This document shows positions 8,601 to 16,780 of a DNA stretch of 38,649 bases, in pieces (within the stretch, counting starts at the first letter, position 1; each line of letters starts with the position of its first letter). The position numbers were made by a program, and so were the translations under genes. Location: NCBI GenBank assembly GCA_002734085.1, contig NVXV01000001.1, positions 693,926-732,574 on the forward strand. The letters are read 5' to 3'. The DNA is from Fluviicola sp. (lineage in GTDB: Bacteria > Bacteroidota > Bacteroidia > Flavobacteriales_D > Crocinitomicaceae). The notes below the pieces were generated by a model. The model saw nothing but the letters and a program-made list of their open reading frames with translations. It did not search any database and had not been told where the DNA came from.

Positions 8601-8923
8601 TTCATTGTTTACTTGATAATGCGATTAAGTATTCTAAGAAAGATGTTGCAACAATTATTGAAGTAAAAGTAATTGAAAAAGAGGATGAATGGGAGTTTTC
8701 CATTTGTGATAATGGGATAGGGATTGACCCCAAATTTTATGATAAGATTTTTATCATTTTCCAAAGACTGCACAACAGAGATCAGTATGAAGGTACGGGT
8801 ATTGGACTTTCGATTGCGAAAAGAAGTATTGAGTTTTTAGGAGGGGAGATATGGCTAGAGTCGGAGATAGATAAAGGAACGACTTTCTTTTTTACATTAT
8901 CTAAAAACAAATTAAACGAGTAA
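5657..8923 (+). CDS. Multi-PAS sensor histidine kinase (soluble, orphan)
   Basis: 1088 residues without a signal peptide or membrane segment, so probably cytoplasmic. The N-terminal ~850 residues hold about seven PAS/PAC-type modules. Clear PAS starts include DLIWIIDLDYRLIYAN (about 17), DVFCSIDEEG (about 138), DLIGILDKEG (about 259) and DPFHVIDANWRFKYFN (about 745). Two modules at about 374-476 and 618-720 are obvious duplicates (AKIGSWE..., ERWVRVIG/EKWVRIIG, GS-x-QDI). A coiled-coil linker leads to a HisKA domain with the phospho-acceptor H874 in TSHDMQEPLR, then HATPase_c with N box (LLDNAIKYS), G1 (DNGIGID), F box (FIIFQRLH) and G2 (GTGIGLSIAKR). All motifs are intact. No receiver domain is attached and no response regulator lies in the window, so its partner is unknown. 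Ligands of the PAS domains cannot be read from sequence. Confidence 0.9.
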   Translation: MNQDHLTKRVLDQSKDLIWIIDLDYRLIYANTAYQSFMKETTGSEKKLGDLAFIKEFGKEDVEKWRAYYTRAMDEEYFDIEEQFYHPETKEIEYNQISFKPIYGENNNVCAIACESREITQLVKKRYESNELIDASLDVFCSIDEEGKFVHVSAASKDHWGYSPEELVGKPYVDFLLEEDVKKTIEIAASIMSGQDIKTLVNRYKNKDGGIAYNSWSARWDPKVRLVYCVARDNKESIEQEDLLYQSEQRFKALVQDGSDLIGILDKEGNYKYVSPTSTAVLGISPEEFVGRNAFAFIHPEDTDRVKECLQRLESTSKVKVEPFRFQNDKKEWRWVETVLTNMLDNPAVNGIVSNSRDITEEKKLRKLNKQTNELAKIGSWELDFINEELFWSDEVHHLHETDPETFVPELEEAINFYKKEYQELVRDSIEKSTTQGVVVDFEAIIITANKKERWVRVIGSPEFSDGKCVKFFGSTQDITERKEAEVRLLSLADNLPGVVFQYFIYPDGKDELKYVTKGAKKVWGVSAEEVIENNQLVWEQIKAGGELEEVQGSIVEAVELKQKWTARWKYIMPTGEMKTHLGLGSPKFLADGTVVFNSVILDVTKEVKNEELLREVSQIAKIGSWEVDLQFEENYKSEMVDEILELESNQVINDLDSAIHFCREDFRPLVKAKFKDCVKKGMPFDYDAVIVTAKNKEKWVRIIGKPKMNLQKCIKIYGSIQDIEASKSLELQIREILRSISDPFHVIDANWRFKYFNKEAEQLFQKSKKEVIGELIWDVFPEKKDTSFETIYKKVAKTGMPDSIEYLFPSDNNWYEVNVYPFQGGVSTYFRNINARKQSAEKLEKLNESLKSYSLELERSNEELEQFAFVTSHDMQEPLRMISSFMDQLKRKYGDQLDEQALQYIYFATDGAKRMKQIILDLLEYSRANRPREEEEKINLNNVISDFKELRRKLISENSVSIISDELPSLKTYKALITQIFHCLLDNAIKYSKKDVATIIEVKVIEKEDEWEFSICDNGIGIDPKFYDKIFIIFQRLHNRDQYEGTGIGLSIAKRSIEFLGGEIWLESEIDKGTTFFFTLSKNKLNE

Positions 8924-9005
8924 TCCTTTTTTAAAAAGCAATCTATTTTGAAATCCTTTTTCAAGTCTAATTCCTTTGGGCAGTAGCTTTCAATTCAAGC
9001 GAAAT

Positions 9006-9033
9006 AAAAACTATGCGAGAGTTTTGTTTTTTT
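9006..9033 (+). terminator. Possible intrinsic terminator after the kinase gene
   Basis: AAAACT (9007-9012), a 7-nt loop, and AGTTTT (9020-9025) form a stem, followed after one G by seven T. The stem is AT-rich and weak, and lies about 80 bp past the kinase stop. Confidence 0.35.
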
Positions 9034-9178
9034 AGACTGTAGCTATTATTTCTGAATTATTTTTAGAATCGAGAAAAAAGTTCAACTTATAGTCTTATTC
9101 AAACGGCGAGACCTGAAAGCTTTTTTATCCTTATACCTTGAAATTCTTTCCATTTTCTTAAGGTTTGCCTAAATTAAT

Positions 9179-9186
9179 TAACTTTG
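9179..9186 (+). promoter_or_regulatory. -7 promoter box (TAACTTTG) of the exporter cluster
   Basis: Exact TAnnTTTG match 24 bp before the ATG at 9211. A TTTG at 9164-9167 is too close to be the -33 element and none is seen at about 20 bp. It is the best candidate promoter for the 9211-15107 cluster. Confidence 0.45.
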
Positions 9187-9210
9187 CTTCTTTAATTTTA
9201 TTAGAACTGC

Positions 9211-12087
9211 ATGTGGTTTAAGCTTTCACAAATTATATTAAGAAATAGGGTGATTATTTTGTCACTTATTGCGCTGCTAACAGCTTTTTTCGCGTATTTT
9301 GCGTTTACAAGTTTAAAACTAGACAATAAGTATGGAAATATGCTTCCAAAGAGCTCTCCTGCACAGGATGGTTATTTGGAATTCAAAAAAATGTTTGGTG
9401 AGGACGGAGGCGCACTTATCTTGGCGGTACAAACAGACAACTTATATACAGAAGAGAATTTTCTAAAGTGGAAAAAATTAGGTGATTCAATCCTAAGTTT
9501 AGATGGGGTGAATTCTGTTTTGTCTGAGGCAGACTTGTTTACTTTAAAAAACAGAACAAAGCAAGGCAAATTTGAAGCAGACCCAATATTTACAGATGAA
9601 ACATTTGATGAAAAATCAATAGAGGAAATTCGCAAGGAAGTAAGAAAAATTCCTTTGTATGATGGAATTCTTTATAATGACTCCGCCAATGTTTCTCTTA
9701 TGCTTATTTCTATTGACGAATCATTTCTAAGTGATCAAAAGAAATCGGGTGTAGTAATTGATGCCGAAAACATCGCTTTGGCTTACGAAGAAGTGTTTGG
9801 TAAGATGCACTTTGCCGGGTTGCCTCACATTAGGGTGGTTATAGGAAAGAGAGTGATCAGTGAAATGTATATTTTTATTGGACTCGCTATTGCAGTGACT
9901 TCACTACTGTTGTTCATTTTCTTTAGGTCTTTCAAAGTTGTTATGTTCTGTATAACAGTGGTTTTCATTGCTGTTATTTGGTCACTAGGCAGTATTGGTT
10001 TGTTAGGATTTAAGCTGTCTATAATGATGGCCTTGATTCCTCCATTGATGATTGTAATAGGAATTCCCAACTGTATCTTTTTACTTACTAAGTTTCACCG
10101 TGAGGTTAAAGATCATGGAAATAAAATAAAAGCACTTTCACGAGTGATTCAAAAGGTTGGGAACGCAACATTTTTAACAAATCTTACAACAGCTCTAGGG
10201 TTTTCAACTTTTGTTTTTACCAACTCAGAAAAGCTGACCGAATTTGGGATCATTGCTTCTATCAATATTCTGATGGTTTTTGTTCTATCAATCTGTATTA
10301 TCCCGATTGTGTTTTCTCTTTCTAAAAATCCGAAATCTAGACATTTAAAACATTTAGACAAAACGTTTTCAAAAGCAATTATAGAAAAACTTGTTTTTCT
10401 TTCAACTTTCAAGAGAAAGCACGTTTATGTAGTCACCATAATTGTTTTAGCTCTGTGTGCATGGGGAATAACAAAAATGGAAGCAACTGGTAATTTAACA
10501 AGTGATTTGCCGGAATCAGATCCAATTTTGAAAGATATAGAATTTATTCAAGATAATTTTGGTGGGGCCGTTCCTTTTGAAATTCTTGTCGATTATAAAA
10601 AAGACGGTCGCAAGTTTAGCAATGAGATGCTAACTAAAATTGAAGATATTCAAACGCTGCTCAAAAACGATACGCTTTTCAGTAAATCACTGTCTGTAGT
10701 TGATTTCATGAAGTTTGTAAACATGGCTTATTATGGAAATAATCCAGATAAGTACACATTGATAAGCCGTCGTGACATGGGACGTCTCGGAGGATATGTA
10801 GATCAATTTCAAACGGATTTAGCAAAAACGAAGAGAATTTATAAATACCGTGACTCAGTAAACGCTGGAAATCAAAAGTATTACGATTCTTTAATCTATA
10901 ATTCTCCAAAAATTGCGAACGATTTAATCTCATCAGAAAATCAGGATTCGCTGAAGGAGGAAGGCCTAATGCCGGAACAGAAAAAATTAGAAGAATATTT
11001 GTCTGGATTAGAAAATAAGGGTGAAATACTAAAGTCATCGGAAAAGTACTTCCCAAATGTGGGCATTGGATTTTCACTAAAAGAGTTAGTGGATACAGCG
11101 CGTACAACACTTCGGATTCGAATGCAAATCATTGATATAGGATCGTATGAAATTGCTGACAAGATTGATAGCCTTTCTTTAAAGTTAGATAGCATCCTAA
11201 ATCCAGATAAAGAAAAAGTGGAAGCTTTTTATAAAAAATATAAGTCGGGCAAAGAAAACTATATCGACTCCATTTTTGAGGTATCTAGCGCATATAGAAA
11301 TAACTTGACTTATTTGCTAGCTGATGGAAATGATTCGCTACAGTTTCAATTTGATTTAAATCCAGATTTATTGGAAACTTATTACGATAAAGAAGATTTT
11401 GATTCTACCTTGAGGAAAGCAATAGACGAGGAGGAACTCGAGTTTATTATAACTGGAACATCGGTCGTTGCAGCAGAAGGAACACAGTATTTAGTAAAAA
11501 ACCTGCTCACAAGTTTATTGATAGCTATTGGTATTATCGCTATTCTAATGGCCTTGTTGTTTAGATCTTGGCGAATGGTTATAATTTCTTTAATTCCTAA
11601 CTTTATCCCCCTTCTGGTAACGGCTGGTGTAATGGGATTCTTTACAATTCCGATTAAACCATCAACTATTTTAGTATTTAGTATTGCTTTTGGCATTTCA
11701 GTTGATGATACAATTCACTTTTTAGCAAAGTACCGACAAGAACTCAAAGTAAGAAGCTATGACACGAAGGCTTGTATAATAAATGCTCTGCGCGAAACAG
11801 GATTGAGCATGTTCTATACATCAATCGTTCTGTTTTTCGGATTCTCAATGTTTGCACTCTCTCAATTTGGTGGTACACAAGCACTGGGAATGCTGGTTTC
11901 ACTTACACTTTTAGTGGCAATGCTGACAAATTTAGCGGTTTTACCTTCTCTTCTATTAAGTTTGGAAAACAGGGTGGCAACTAAAGCTTTTAGACAGCCC
12001 TATGTTTTCCTTTACGACGAAGAAGTGGATATTAACTTAGATGATTTGAAAGTAGATCCAAATACAAAAAAGGATACCGACGATTAA
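9211..12087 (+). CDS. RND/MMPL-superfamily exporter
   Basis: 958-residue inner-membrane protein with the two-fold RND layout. TM1 lies near residues 10-32, followed by a first periplasmic loop, a five-helix bundle at about 215-360 (sterol-sensing-like region), TM7 near 400-420, a long second periplasmic loop with an unusually large charged helical insert (about 500-700), and a second helix bundle at about 765-925. The TM4-like signature GISVDDTIHFLAKYR carries the Asp pair expected in the proton relay, and GIPNCIFLLTKFH is its first-half counterpart. It belongs to the family of predicted RND exporters (COG1033 type) rather than AcrB, which has longer loops and membrane-fusion partners. No partner adaptor or TolC gene is present. 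The substrate is likely a lipid or other hydrophobic molecule, by family analogy. First gene of a cluster; rmlA starts 24 bp after its stop. Confidence 0.85.
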   Translation: MWFKLSQIILRNRVIILSLIALLTAFFAYFAFTSLKLDNKYGNMLPKSSPAQDGYLEFKKMFGEDGGALILAVQTDNLYTEENFLKWKKLGDSILSLDGVNSVLSEADLFTLKNRTKQGKFEADPIFTDETFDEKSIEEIRKEVRKIPLYDGILYNDSANVSLMLISIDESFLSDQKKSGVVIDAENIALAYEEVFGKMHFAGLPHIRVVIGKRVISEMYIFIGLAIAVTSLLLFIFFRSFKVVMFCITVVFIAVIWSLGSIGLLGFKLSIMMALIPPLMIVIGIPNCIFLLTKFHREVKDHGNKIKALSRVIQKVGNATFLTNLTTALGFSTFVFTNSEKLTEFGIIASINILMVFVLSICIIPIVFSLSKNPKSRHLKHLDKTFSKAIIEKLVFLSTFKRKHVYVVTIIVLALCAWGITKMEATGNLTSDLPESDPILKDIEFIQDNFGGAVPFEILVDYKKDGRKFSNEMLTKIEDIQTLLKNDTLFSKSLSVVDFMKFVNMAYYGNNPDKYTLISRRDMGRLGGYVDQFQTDLAKTKRIYKYRDSVNAGNQKYYDSLIYNSPKIANDLISSENQDSLKEEGLMPEQKKLEEYLSGLENKGEILKSSEKYFPNVGIGFSLKELVDTARTTLRIRMQIIDIGSYEIADKIDSLSLKLDSILNPDKEKVEAFYKKYKSGKENYIDSIFEVSSAYRNNLTYLLADGNDSLQFQFDLNPDLLETYYDKEDFDSTLRKAIDEEELEFIITGTSVVAAEGTQYLVKNLLTSLLIAIGIIAILMALLFRSWRMVIISLIPNFIPLLVTAGVMGFFTIPIKPSTILVFSIAFGISVDDTIHFLAKYRQELKVRSYDTKACIINALRETGLSMFYTSIVLFFGFSMFALSQFGGTQALGMLVSLTLLVAMLTNLAVLPSLLLSLENRVATKAFRQPYVFLYDEEVDINLDDLKVDPNTKKDTDD

Positions 12088-12111
12088 ATCAATCTCTAAA
12101 AAACGAACATT

Positions 12112-12975
12112 ATGAAGGGAATTATTTTAGCAGGAGGTTCAGGAACGAGGTTACACCCACTAACTTTGGCCGTAAGTAAACAATTGATGCCTGTTTATGA
12201 TAAACCAATGATTTATTACCCTTTATCAATATTAATGAGTGCGGGGATTCGAGAAATTTTGATTATCTCAACGCCACATGATTTGCCACAGTTTCAAAAA
12301 TTGTTAGGTGATGGAAAACAACTGGGGTGTGAGTTCACCTACAAAGTTCAGGAAGAACCAAATGGCTTAGCTCAAGCCTTTGTAATTGGAGAGTCTTTTA
12401 TTGGGAGTGATAAAGTAGCACTTATTTTAGGAGATAATATTTTCTACGGAGTCGGTATGGACGACTTATTACAAGAAAACAATAATCCAGATGGGGGTGT
12501 AGTCTATGCCTACCATGTTTCGGATCCGAGAAGATACGGTGTTGTTGAATTTGATGAGGAGATGAACGCACTATCAATTGAGGAAAAACCTCAAAACCCA
12601 AAGTCGAACTTCGCCGTTCCTGGACTCTATTTTTACGATAATGATGTAATTGAAATAGCAAAAAACCTTAAACCATCAGCCAGAGGAGAATATGAAATCA
12701 CAGATGTAAACGCAGAATATCTGCGAAGAAAAAATCTGAAAGTTGCTGTATTGGATAGAGGTACGGCTTGGCTTGATACAGGTACTTTTGCTTCCTTGAT
12801 GCAGGCTGGTCAATTCGTTCAGGTTATAGAAGAGCGTCAAGGTTTAAAGATTGGATGTATTGAAGAAATTGCCTTTCGCAAAGGCTTTATAAATGCAGAA
12901 AAGCTGGAACAATTGGCAAAACCGCTTGTTAAAAGTGGATATGGAGCTTACCTACTCAATTTAATTAAAGATTAA
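12112..12975 (+). CDS. rmlA: Glucose-1-phosphate thymidylyltransferase
   Basis: 287 residues, the normal length for RmlA/RfbA. It makes dTDP-glucose from dTTP and glucose 1-phosphate, the first step to dTDP-L-rhamnose and related sugars for surface polysaccharides. Seen: the nucleotide-binding [11 protein letters not shown] loop at residues 8-18, [27 protein letters not shown], the metal-binding [28 protein letters not shown], and [10 protein letters not shown]. All are intact. The usual rmlB, rmlC and rmlD partners are not in the window. It lies 24 bp after the exporter and 8 bp before the polyprenyl synthase, so it is probably co-transcribed with both. Confidence 0.96.
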   Translation: MKGIILAGGSGTRLHPLTLAVSKQLMPVYDKPMIYYPLSILMSAGIREILIISTPHDLPQFQKLLGDGKQLGCEFTYKVQEEPNGLAQAFVIGESFIGSDKVALILGDNIFYGVGMDDLLQENNNPDGGVVYAYHVSDPRRYGVVEFDEEMNALSIEEKPQNPKSNFAVPGLYFYDNDVIEIAKNLKPSARGEYEITDVNAEYLRRKNLKVAVLDRGTAWLDTGTFASLMQAGQFVQVIEERQGLKIGCIEEIAFRKGFINAEKLEQLAKPLVKSGYGAYLLNLIKD

Positions 12976-12983
12976 TTAGCGCA

Positions 12984-13952
12984 ATGCAACAGCTTTTAGA
13001 ATATCAGCAAGTTTTACAAAAGAAAATTGACGAACTATCATTTCCTGAAGAGCCTAAGAACTTATACGACCCACTTCGCTATTTTTTGAATTTAGGAGGG
13101 AAAAGAACTCGTCCGACATTGACACTTATGGGATGCAGCCTTTTTGGCGAACCAGGTTTAAAAGCAATAAATGCTGCCGTTGCAGTCGAATTATTCCATA
13201 ATTTCACTTTGATCCATGACGATATTATGGATGATGCTCCATTAAGGAGAGGAAAAAATACGGTTCATGAAAAATGGAACAACAATATTGGGATTCTCTC
13301 TGGTGATGTGCTTTTTGTTGAAGCATATAAACAGTTGGCTCGACACGAAGTAGATGTGTTGCCTGAATTACTTTCTGTCTTCTCTAGAACGGCAAAAGAA
13401 GTTTGTGAAGGGCAGCAAATGGACATGGATTTTGAAAGTAGAAATGATGTTTCTATTGATGAGTATATTGAAATGATTCGCTTAAAAACTTCTGTTTTAT
13501 TAGGGGCGGCACTTGAAATGGGAGCTGTTATTGCCAAAGCTGACAGTAAAGATGTGGCTAAAATCTATGAATTTGGAATGAACGTTGGCCTTGCCTTCCA
13601 GCTGCAAGATGATATCTTAGATTTATATGCAGATCCCGACAAATTTGGCAAACAAGTGGGAGGAGATATTCTGTCAAACAAAAAAACCTACCTTCTTATT
13701 AAAGCGCAGGAATTAGCAAATGATGATCAGCGTAAACAACTCAATGATATTTTAGATAACCAAACGGGAGAAACAAAAGTGAATAATTCACGCACTCTTT
13801 TTGATGAATTAGGTGTTAAACAATCTGCTCAAAAGAGAATGGATGCATATTACTTGAAAGCAAAAGAGAATATGAACCAAATAAGTGTTCCTGATGAGTG
13901 TAAATCTGAGCTTTTGAGTATTGCTGAAGCATTAATGAATAGAGAGAATTAA
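12984..13952 (+). CDS. Trans-polyprenyl diphosphate synthase (short-chain type)
   Basis: 322-residue all-helical isoprenyl diphosphate synthase that condenses isopentenyl diphosphate onto allylic diphosphates. Seen: GGKRTRP, the first Asp-rich motif DDIMDD followed by APLRRG, and the second motif in FQLQDDILD; KQVGGDI follows. The residue five before the first Asp motif is Phe (NFTLIHDD). An aromatic there, with no insertion inside the motif, is typical of enzymes stopping at C15-C20 (FPP/GGPP) rather than long-chain octaprenyl synthases. That product prediction is inference. The gene starts 8 bp after rmlA and ends 3 bp before the RNase D gene. Confidence 0.9.
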   Translation: MQQLLEYQQVLQKKIDELSFPEEPKNLYDPLRYFLNLGGKRTRPTLTLMGCSLFGEPGLKAINAAVAVELFHNFTLIHDDIMDDAPLRRGKNTVHEKWNNNIGILSGDVLFVEAYKQLARHEVDVLPELLSVFSRTAKEVCEGQQMDMDFESRNDVSIDEYIEMIRLKTSVLLGAALEMGAVIAKADSKDVAKIYEFGMNVGLAFQLQDDILDLYADPDKFGKQVGGDILSNKKTYLLIKAQELANDDQRKQLNDILDNQTGETKVNNSRTLFDELGVKQSAQKRMDAYYLKAKENMNQISVPDECKSELLSIAEALMNREN

Positions 13953-13955
13953 TAT

Positions 13956-15107
13956 ATGGATAGTCGTATTGCGTATATAGATGATGAACTATCCTTTAAA
14001 GAAGCTCTTTCCAAACTAGAACTATCCGACAAATTATACGTTGATTTAGAATTCGATAAGAATCATTATAGATACGGTTTTAACTTGTGTCTTATGCAAG
14101 TCTATGACGGTAAAACATGCTATTTAATTGATCCGTTAGGTAGTTTGAAAATCGATTCAATCTTCCCGATACTGGAAAATCCAGAAATAGAAAAAGTATG
14201 TTTTGCATTTGGTGAAGATATCCGTTTACTTCATCACATTGGTTGTCAACCAAAAAATGTGTTGGATTTGGCAGTTGTAAGAACACTATTAAATAAACCA
14301 ACACTTTCTTTGAGCAATTCACTTGTCGAGGAACTTGGTTTAGAAGCTCAGTCTAGTCAACAAAAAAGTAATTGGTTTGCAAGACCACTAACAGCGGAGC
14401 AAATTCAATACGCTGCGGAGGATGTTTTTGACTTACCCAAATTACGAGATGTCCTAATGGCCGAACTGGAAAAAATGGGGAGAACCGAATGGATGGAGCA
14501 AGAACAACAGCAATTTGAATCGGAGGATTGGACCATCGGAGCAGAACCTGAAATCGTACCGTTTAAAGATAGAAAGCAGTTGACTATGCGTGAATGGATT
14601 AGATATTCTATATTGATGGAATATAGAGATTATTTATCTAGTAAGTTGAACCGACCGAGTTATAAAGTTATTGATAAGAATATCTTTATCGACTTAGCAA
14701 AGAACCCTGAAAAAGTGAACCGATGGATCACAATTAAACGTGTTCATCCAAAAATTCGTAACGAAAAGGTCGAAACAAAGTTAAAGTCTTTATTAGCGGA
14801 AGCAGAAAAGACAATTCAGGAAGAAAACATTAAAAAAGACCAATCGTCACGACCACCAATTACTTCTGAGCAAAAAATGAGAAATGCGCAAGTGAGAAAG
14901 GAGATCGAACATGCTAAAAACAATGTGTTTTTGCCTATCAAGGAGTTGCTTAAAAAGGAATATGGAGAGCATTTCTCTAACTATTTGTTGTCAAATAGAA
15001 GAATAGTTGGAATCATTTCTGGAAATATAAAGCTACTGGATTATCAAAAGCGACTACTCAACCAGTATAAAAGCGCATTAAATATTTCGGATTCAAAATA
15101 CTTTTAA
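13956..15107 (+). CDS. rnd: Ribonuclease D-type 3'-5' exonuclease
   Basis: 383 residues. The N-terminal DEDDy exonuclease domain (about 1-175) shows Exo I as D30-L-E32, Exo II Asp at D88 (FGEDIRLL), and Exo III Y152-AAE-D156. An HRDC-like domain follows at about 208-285 (REWIRYSILMEYRDYLSSKL...), then a basic, helical C-terminal region with a second HRDC-like part. RNase D trims 3' ends of structured RNAs, including tRNA precursors. All four acidic residues and the Tyr are kept, so it should be active. Last gene of the cluster, 3 bp after the polyprenyl synthase and followed 7 bp later by a terminator hairpin. Its start ATG is preceded by no clear ribosome-binding site, as for its neighbours. 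Confidence 0.9.
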   Translation: MDSRIAYIDDELSFKEALSKLELSDKLYVDLEFDKNHYRYGFNLCLMQVYDGKTCYLIDPLGSLKIDSIFPILENPEIEKVCFAFGEDIRLLHHIGCQPKNVLDLAVVRTLLNKPTLSLSNSLVEELGLEAQSSQQKSNWFARPLTAEQIQYAAEDVFDLPKLRDVLMAELEKMGRTEWMEQEQQQFESEDWTIGAEPEIVPFKDRKQLTMREWIRYSILMEYRDYLSSKLNRPSYKVIDKNIFIDLAKNPEKVNRWITIKRVHPKIRNEKVETKLKSLLAEAEKTIQEENIKKDQSSRPPITSEQKMRNAQVRKEIEHAKNNVFLPIKELLKKEYGEHFSNYLLSNRRIVGIISGNIKLLDYQKRLLNQYKSALNISDSKYF

Positions 15108-15114
15108 ATTCACT

Positions 15115-15148
15115 GGGGTTAGTATTTTGAAATAAGCGCCCCTTTTTT
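15115..15148 (+). terminator. Intrinsic terminator of the 9211-15107 cluster
   Basis: GGGG (15115-15118) pairs with CCCC (15139-15142). An inner TATTT/AAATA stem lies between them, and six T follow directly (15143-15148). It sits just after the RNase D stop codon. Confidence 0.6.
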
Positions 15149-15241
15149 ATAAGTAAGCCTGCATCGCTATAGAGTCGTCACAAAGAAAATATAGGGATAA
15201 TTTTATTTGAATCGGTAGAAAATGAATAAAATATTGAAAAT

Positions 15242-15255
15242 GATTATCAAGATAA
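15242..15255. promoter_or_regulatory. Inverted repeat upstream of the lipoprotein gene (possible operator)
   Basis: ATTATC-AA-GATAAT lies about 65 bp before the ATG at 15320. Its AT/GATA composition superficially recalls Fur-type sites but does not fit the 19-bp consensus well. Function unproven. Confidence 0.2.
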
Positions 15256-15319
15256 TTGTTAAAAAACACAACCTTTTGGGTTTAGATTTCGTATATTAGC
15301 TACATAAACTGCGTTAATT

Positions 15320-15940
15320 ATGAAATTTTATAAGACATTAAGCGTTTTCCTTTTAGGAACTGTACTATTTTCATGTATAGAACATGAAGTTATTCCACCA
15401 CCCAAAGAAGAGGTAGAATTAAACAGTTCGTTTTCAGCAACACTTGAAGGTTCTCAGTACGAGTTGATTCAAGATGTAAATGGTTACTATTGTGAGCCAA
15501 CTCAAGCAAAGGAAATTTTACCTACTCCACAGCTTTCAACAGTCACTTATTACAGTGCCATGAAATCGAATGCTGCTTTAGATTTTATTCAAATCGGAAT
15601 TGGTAAACTTAATTTTAATGCTGATTCGAGTATTGATCCGTCTGTAGAACAGTTCACAACCTTTTTTAACTCTAATACTAATCCTCCTTATTCATTTGAA
15701 GCGGAGAATGGTGTAGAGGTTGTATTTAGAGATGGTTCTGGTAATGTATGGAGAAGTTACCAAGATTCTGGTGCGCCTCAAGACTTCACTTTTACATCTT
15801 TGGTTCAAGAATCAGATGAAGAAGGAGACTATATGAAATTCGTAGCTAATTTCTCATTGGAATTATATGATGATATAGACAATCCAACAGATACAATCCT
15901 AATGGAGAACGCTGTATTTGAAGGGTATTTTAAGAAATAG
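15320..15940 (+). CDS. Putative lipoprotein of unknown function
   Basis: 206 residues. The N-terminus is a lipoprotein signal peptide (MKFYKTLSVF..., LFSC at residues 16-19), so Cys19 is the likely lipid anchor. The mature part is beta-rich and acidic (pI low), with two Cys and no motif I recognise. It contains the strand-turn pattern of small beta-sandwich lipoproteins common in this phylum. It stands alone: a terminator precedes it (15115-15148) and another follows (16009-16042), so it is probably a single-gene transcript. An imperfect -7 box (TATATTAG, 15292-15299) lies 20 bp before the ATG. Confidence 0.8.
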   Translation: MKFYKTLSVFLLGTVLFSCIEHEVIPPPKEEVELNSSFSATLEGSQYELIQDVNGYYCEPTQAKEILPTPQLSTVTYYSAMKSNAALDFIQIGIGKLNFNADSSIDPSVEQFTTFFNSNTNPPYSFEAENGVEVVFRDGSGNVWRSYQDSGAPQDFTFTSLVQESDEEGDYMKFVANFSLELYDDIDNPTDTILMENAVFEGYFKK

Positions 15941-16008
15941 AAATTTTTAAGGGTTGTATATTTAGTTAGATAAAATCAACCATTATTATAGATAAATATT
16001 TTGTTAAG

Positions 16009-16042
16009 TGGTCGATTCCTAAGGATTTGACCATTTTTTTTT
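16009..16042 (+). terminator. Intrinsic terminator after the lipoprotein gene
   Basis: TGGTC (16009-16013) pairs with GACCA (16029-16033), with an inner TCCT/AGGA pairing. The hairpin is followed by a run of nine T (16034-16042). It ends the transcript of the 15320 gene and isolates the next gene. Confidence 0.7.
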
Positions 16043-16075
16043 ATACCTTTTGAAAAATTTTGTTTGAATTAGGAT

Positions 16076-16780
16076 ATGGCTGAGAGATTAAAAATTGCAA
16101 TTATTGGAGATTTTAACTTCACCTACAATTCGCACCATGCGACAAACTTAGCCATTGAGCATTCTCAAAACTTGTTGGATATTGAGGTCAACTATTATTG
16201 GATCAGAATTCATGAAGCGGCAGGATTTAAAGATAGTCAATATGTAAATTACGATGGAATATGGATTGCTCCTGGGCCGTATGAAAATGTGTTTTTCTTG
16301 AGTGGAGTATTAGATGCCGCTATCAAAGCTAATGTTCCCGTTTTTGTTACGGGGGAGGGCTTTAAAACATTACTTGAAGTACTTGTAAGAAAGTATAACC
16401 TTAATCCAAATCAAGAAAAGCTAATTTCAGATAATCTCGCTCCAGAATCTCAGTTTGAAAAAATTGAAGTCATTCCAACATCAAAAGAACTACTAAAACT
16501 CTATAAGGATTTACCGCGTGTTGAACTCGGTTCGGCTAGGTATTCCATCTATCCTCAATTGTTGACTTATTTGAAAAATGAGTTAATTGATATTGAAGCT
16601 GAAAACCAATTTGAAGAACCTGAGGTAGTAAGTCTAAAGAATCACCCGTACTGTGTTGCCTGTATGACGGTTCCCCAAATCTGTAGTACAAGAGAAATGC
16701 CGCATCCTTTAGTCAGTGCATTTTTAAATATGTCTTTACAATGGTCGAAGGATAATAAAAGAAACGGCAAGACAGGTTAA
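16076..16780 (+). CDS. CTP synthase glutaminase-domain-like protein lacking the catalytic triad
   Basis: 234 residues, resembling only the C-terminal class I glutamine amidotransferase domain of CTP synthase. Seen: KIAIIGDF at the start, YDGIWIAPGPYENV (the 'D.I..PGGFG' region), and HPYCVACMTVPQ...PHPLVSAFL, matching the C-terminal end of CTP synthases. The nucleophile elbow reads TGEGFKT (92-98), with Gly95 where the catalytic Cys should be. The H-P-E motif near the C terminus reads V-P-Q (199-201), so Cys, His and Glu all appear replaced. Glutaminase activity is therefore unlikely. It fits, from memory, the family called 'CTP synthase C-terminal region-related (seleno)protein'. Four Cys (about 193-203) cluster near the C terminus. 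Its stop codon directly abuts the convergent ABC transporter gene. Confidence 0.7.
   Translation: MAERLKIAIIGDFNFTYNSHHATNLAIEHSQNLLDIEVNYYWIRIHEAAGFKDSQYVNYDGIWIAPGPYENVFFLSGVLDAAIKANVPVFVTGEGFKTLLEVLVRKYNLNPNQEKLISDNLAPESQFEKIEVIPTSKELLKLYKDLPRVELGSARYSIYPQLLTYLKNELIDIEAENQFEEPEVVSLKNHPYCVACMTVPQICSTREMPHPLVSAFLNMSLQWSKDNKRNGKTG

Noticed and set aside
10706-11110. 134-codon minus-strand frame inside the exporter gene
   Set aside because: It lies wholly within a well-supported RND gene, has no motif, and its composition fits antisense of coding DNA.
11382-11696. 104-codon minus-strand frame inside the exporter gene
   Set aside because: Antisense shadow of the second membrane bundle; Ile/Lys-rich with no start context or known domain.
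15238-15260. Fur-box-like site before the 15320 lipoprotein gene
   Set aside because: The match to the 19-bp consensus is poor, and the gene has no sign of iron-related function; kept only as an unspecified inverted repeat.
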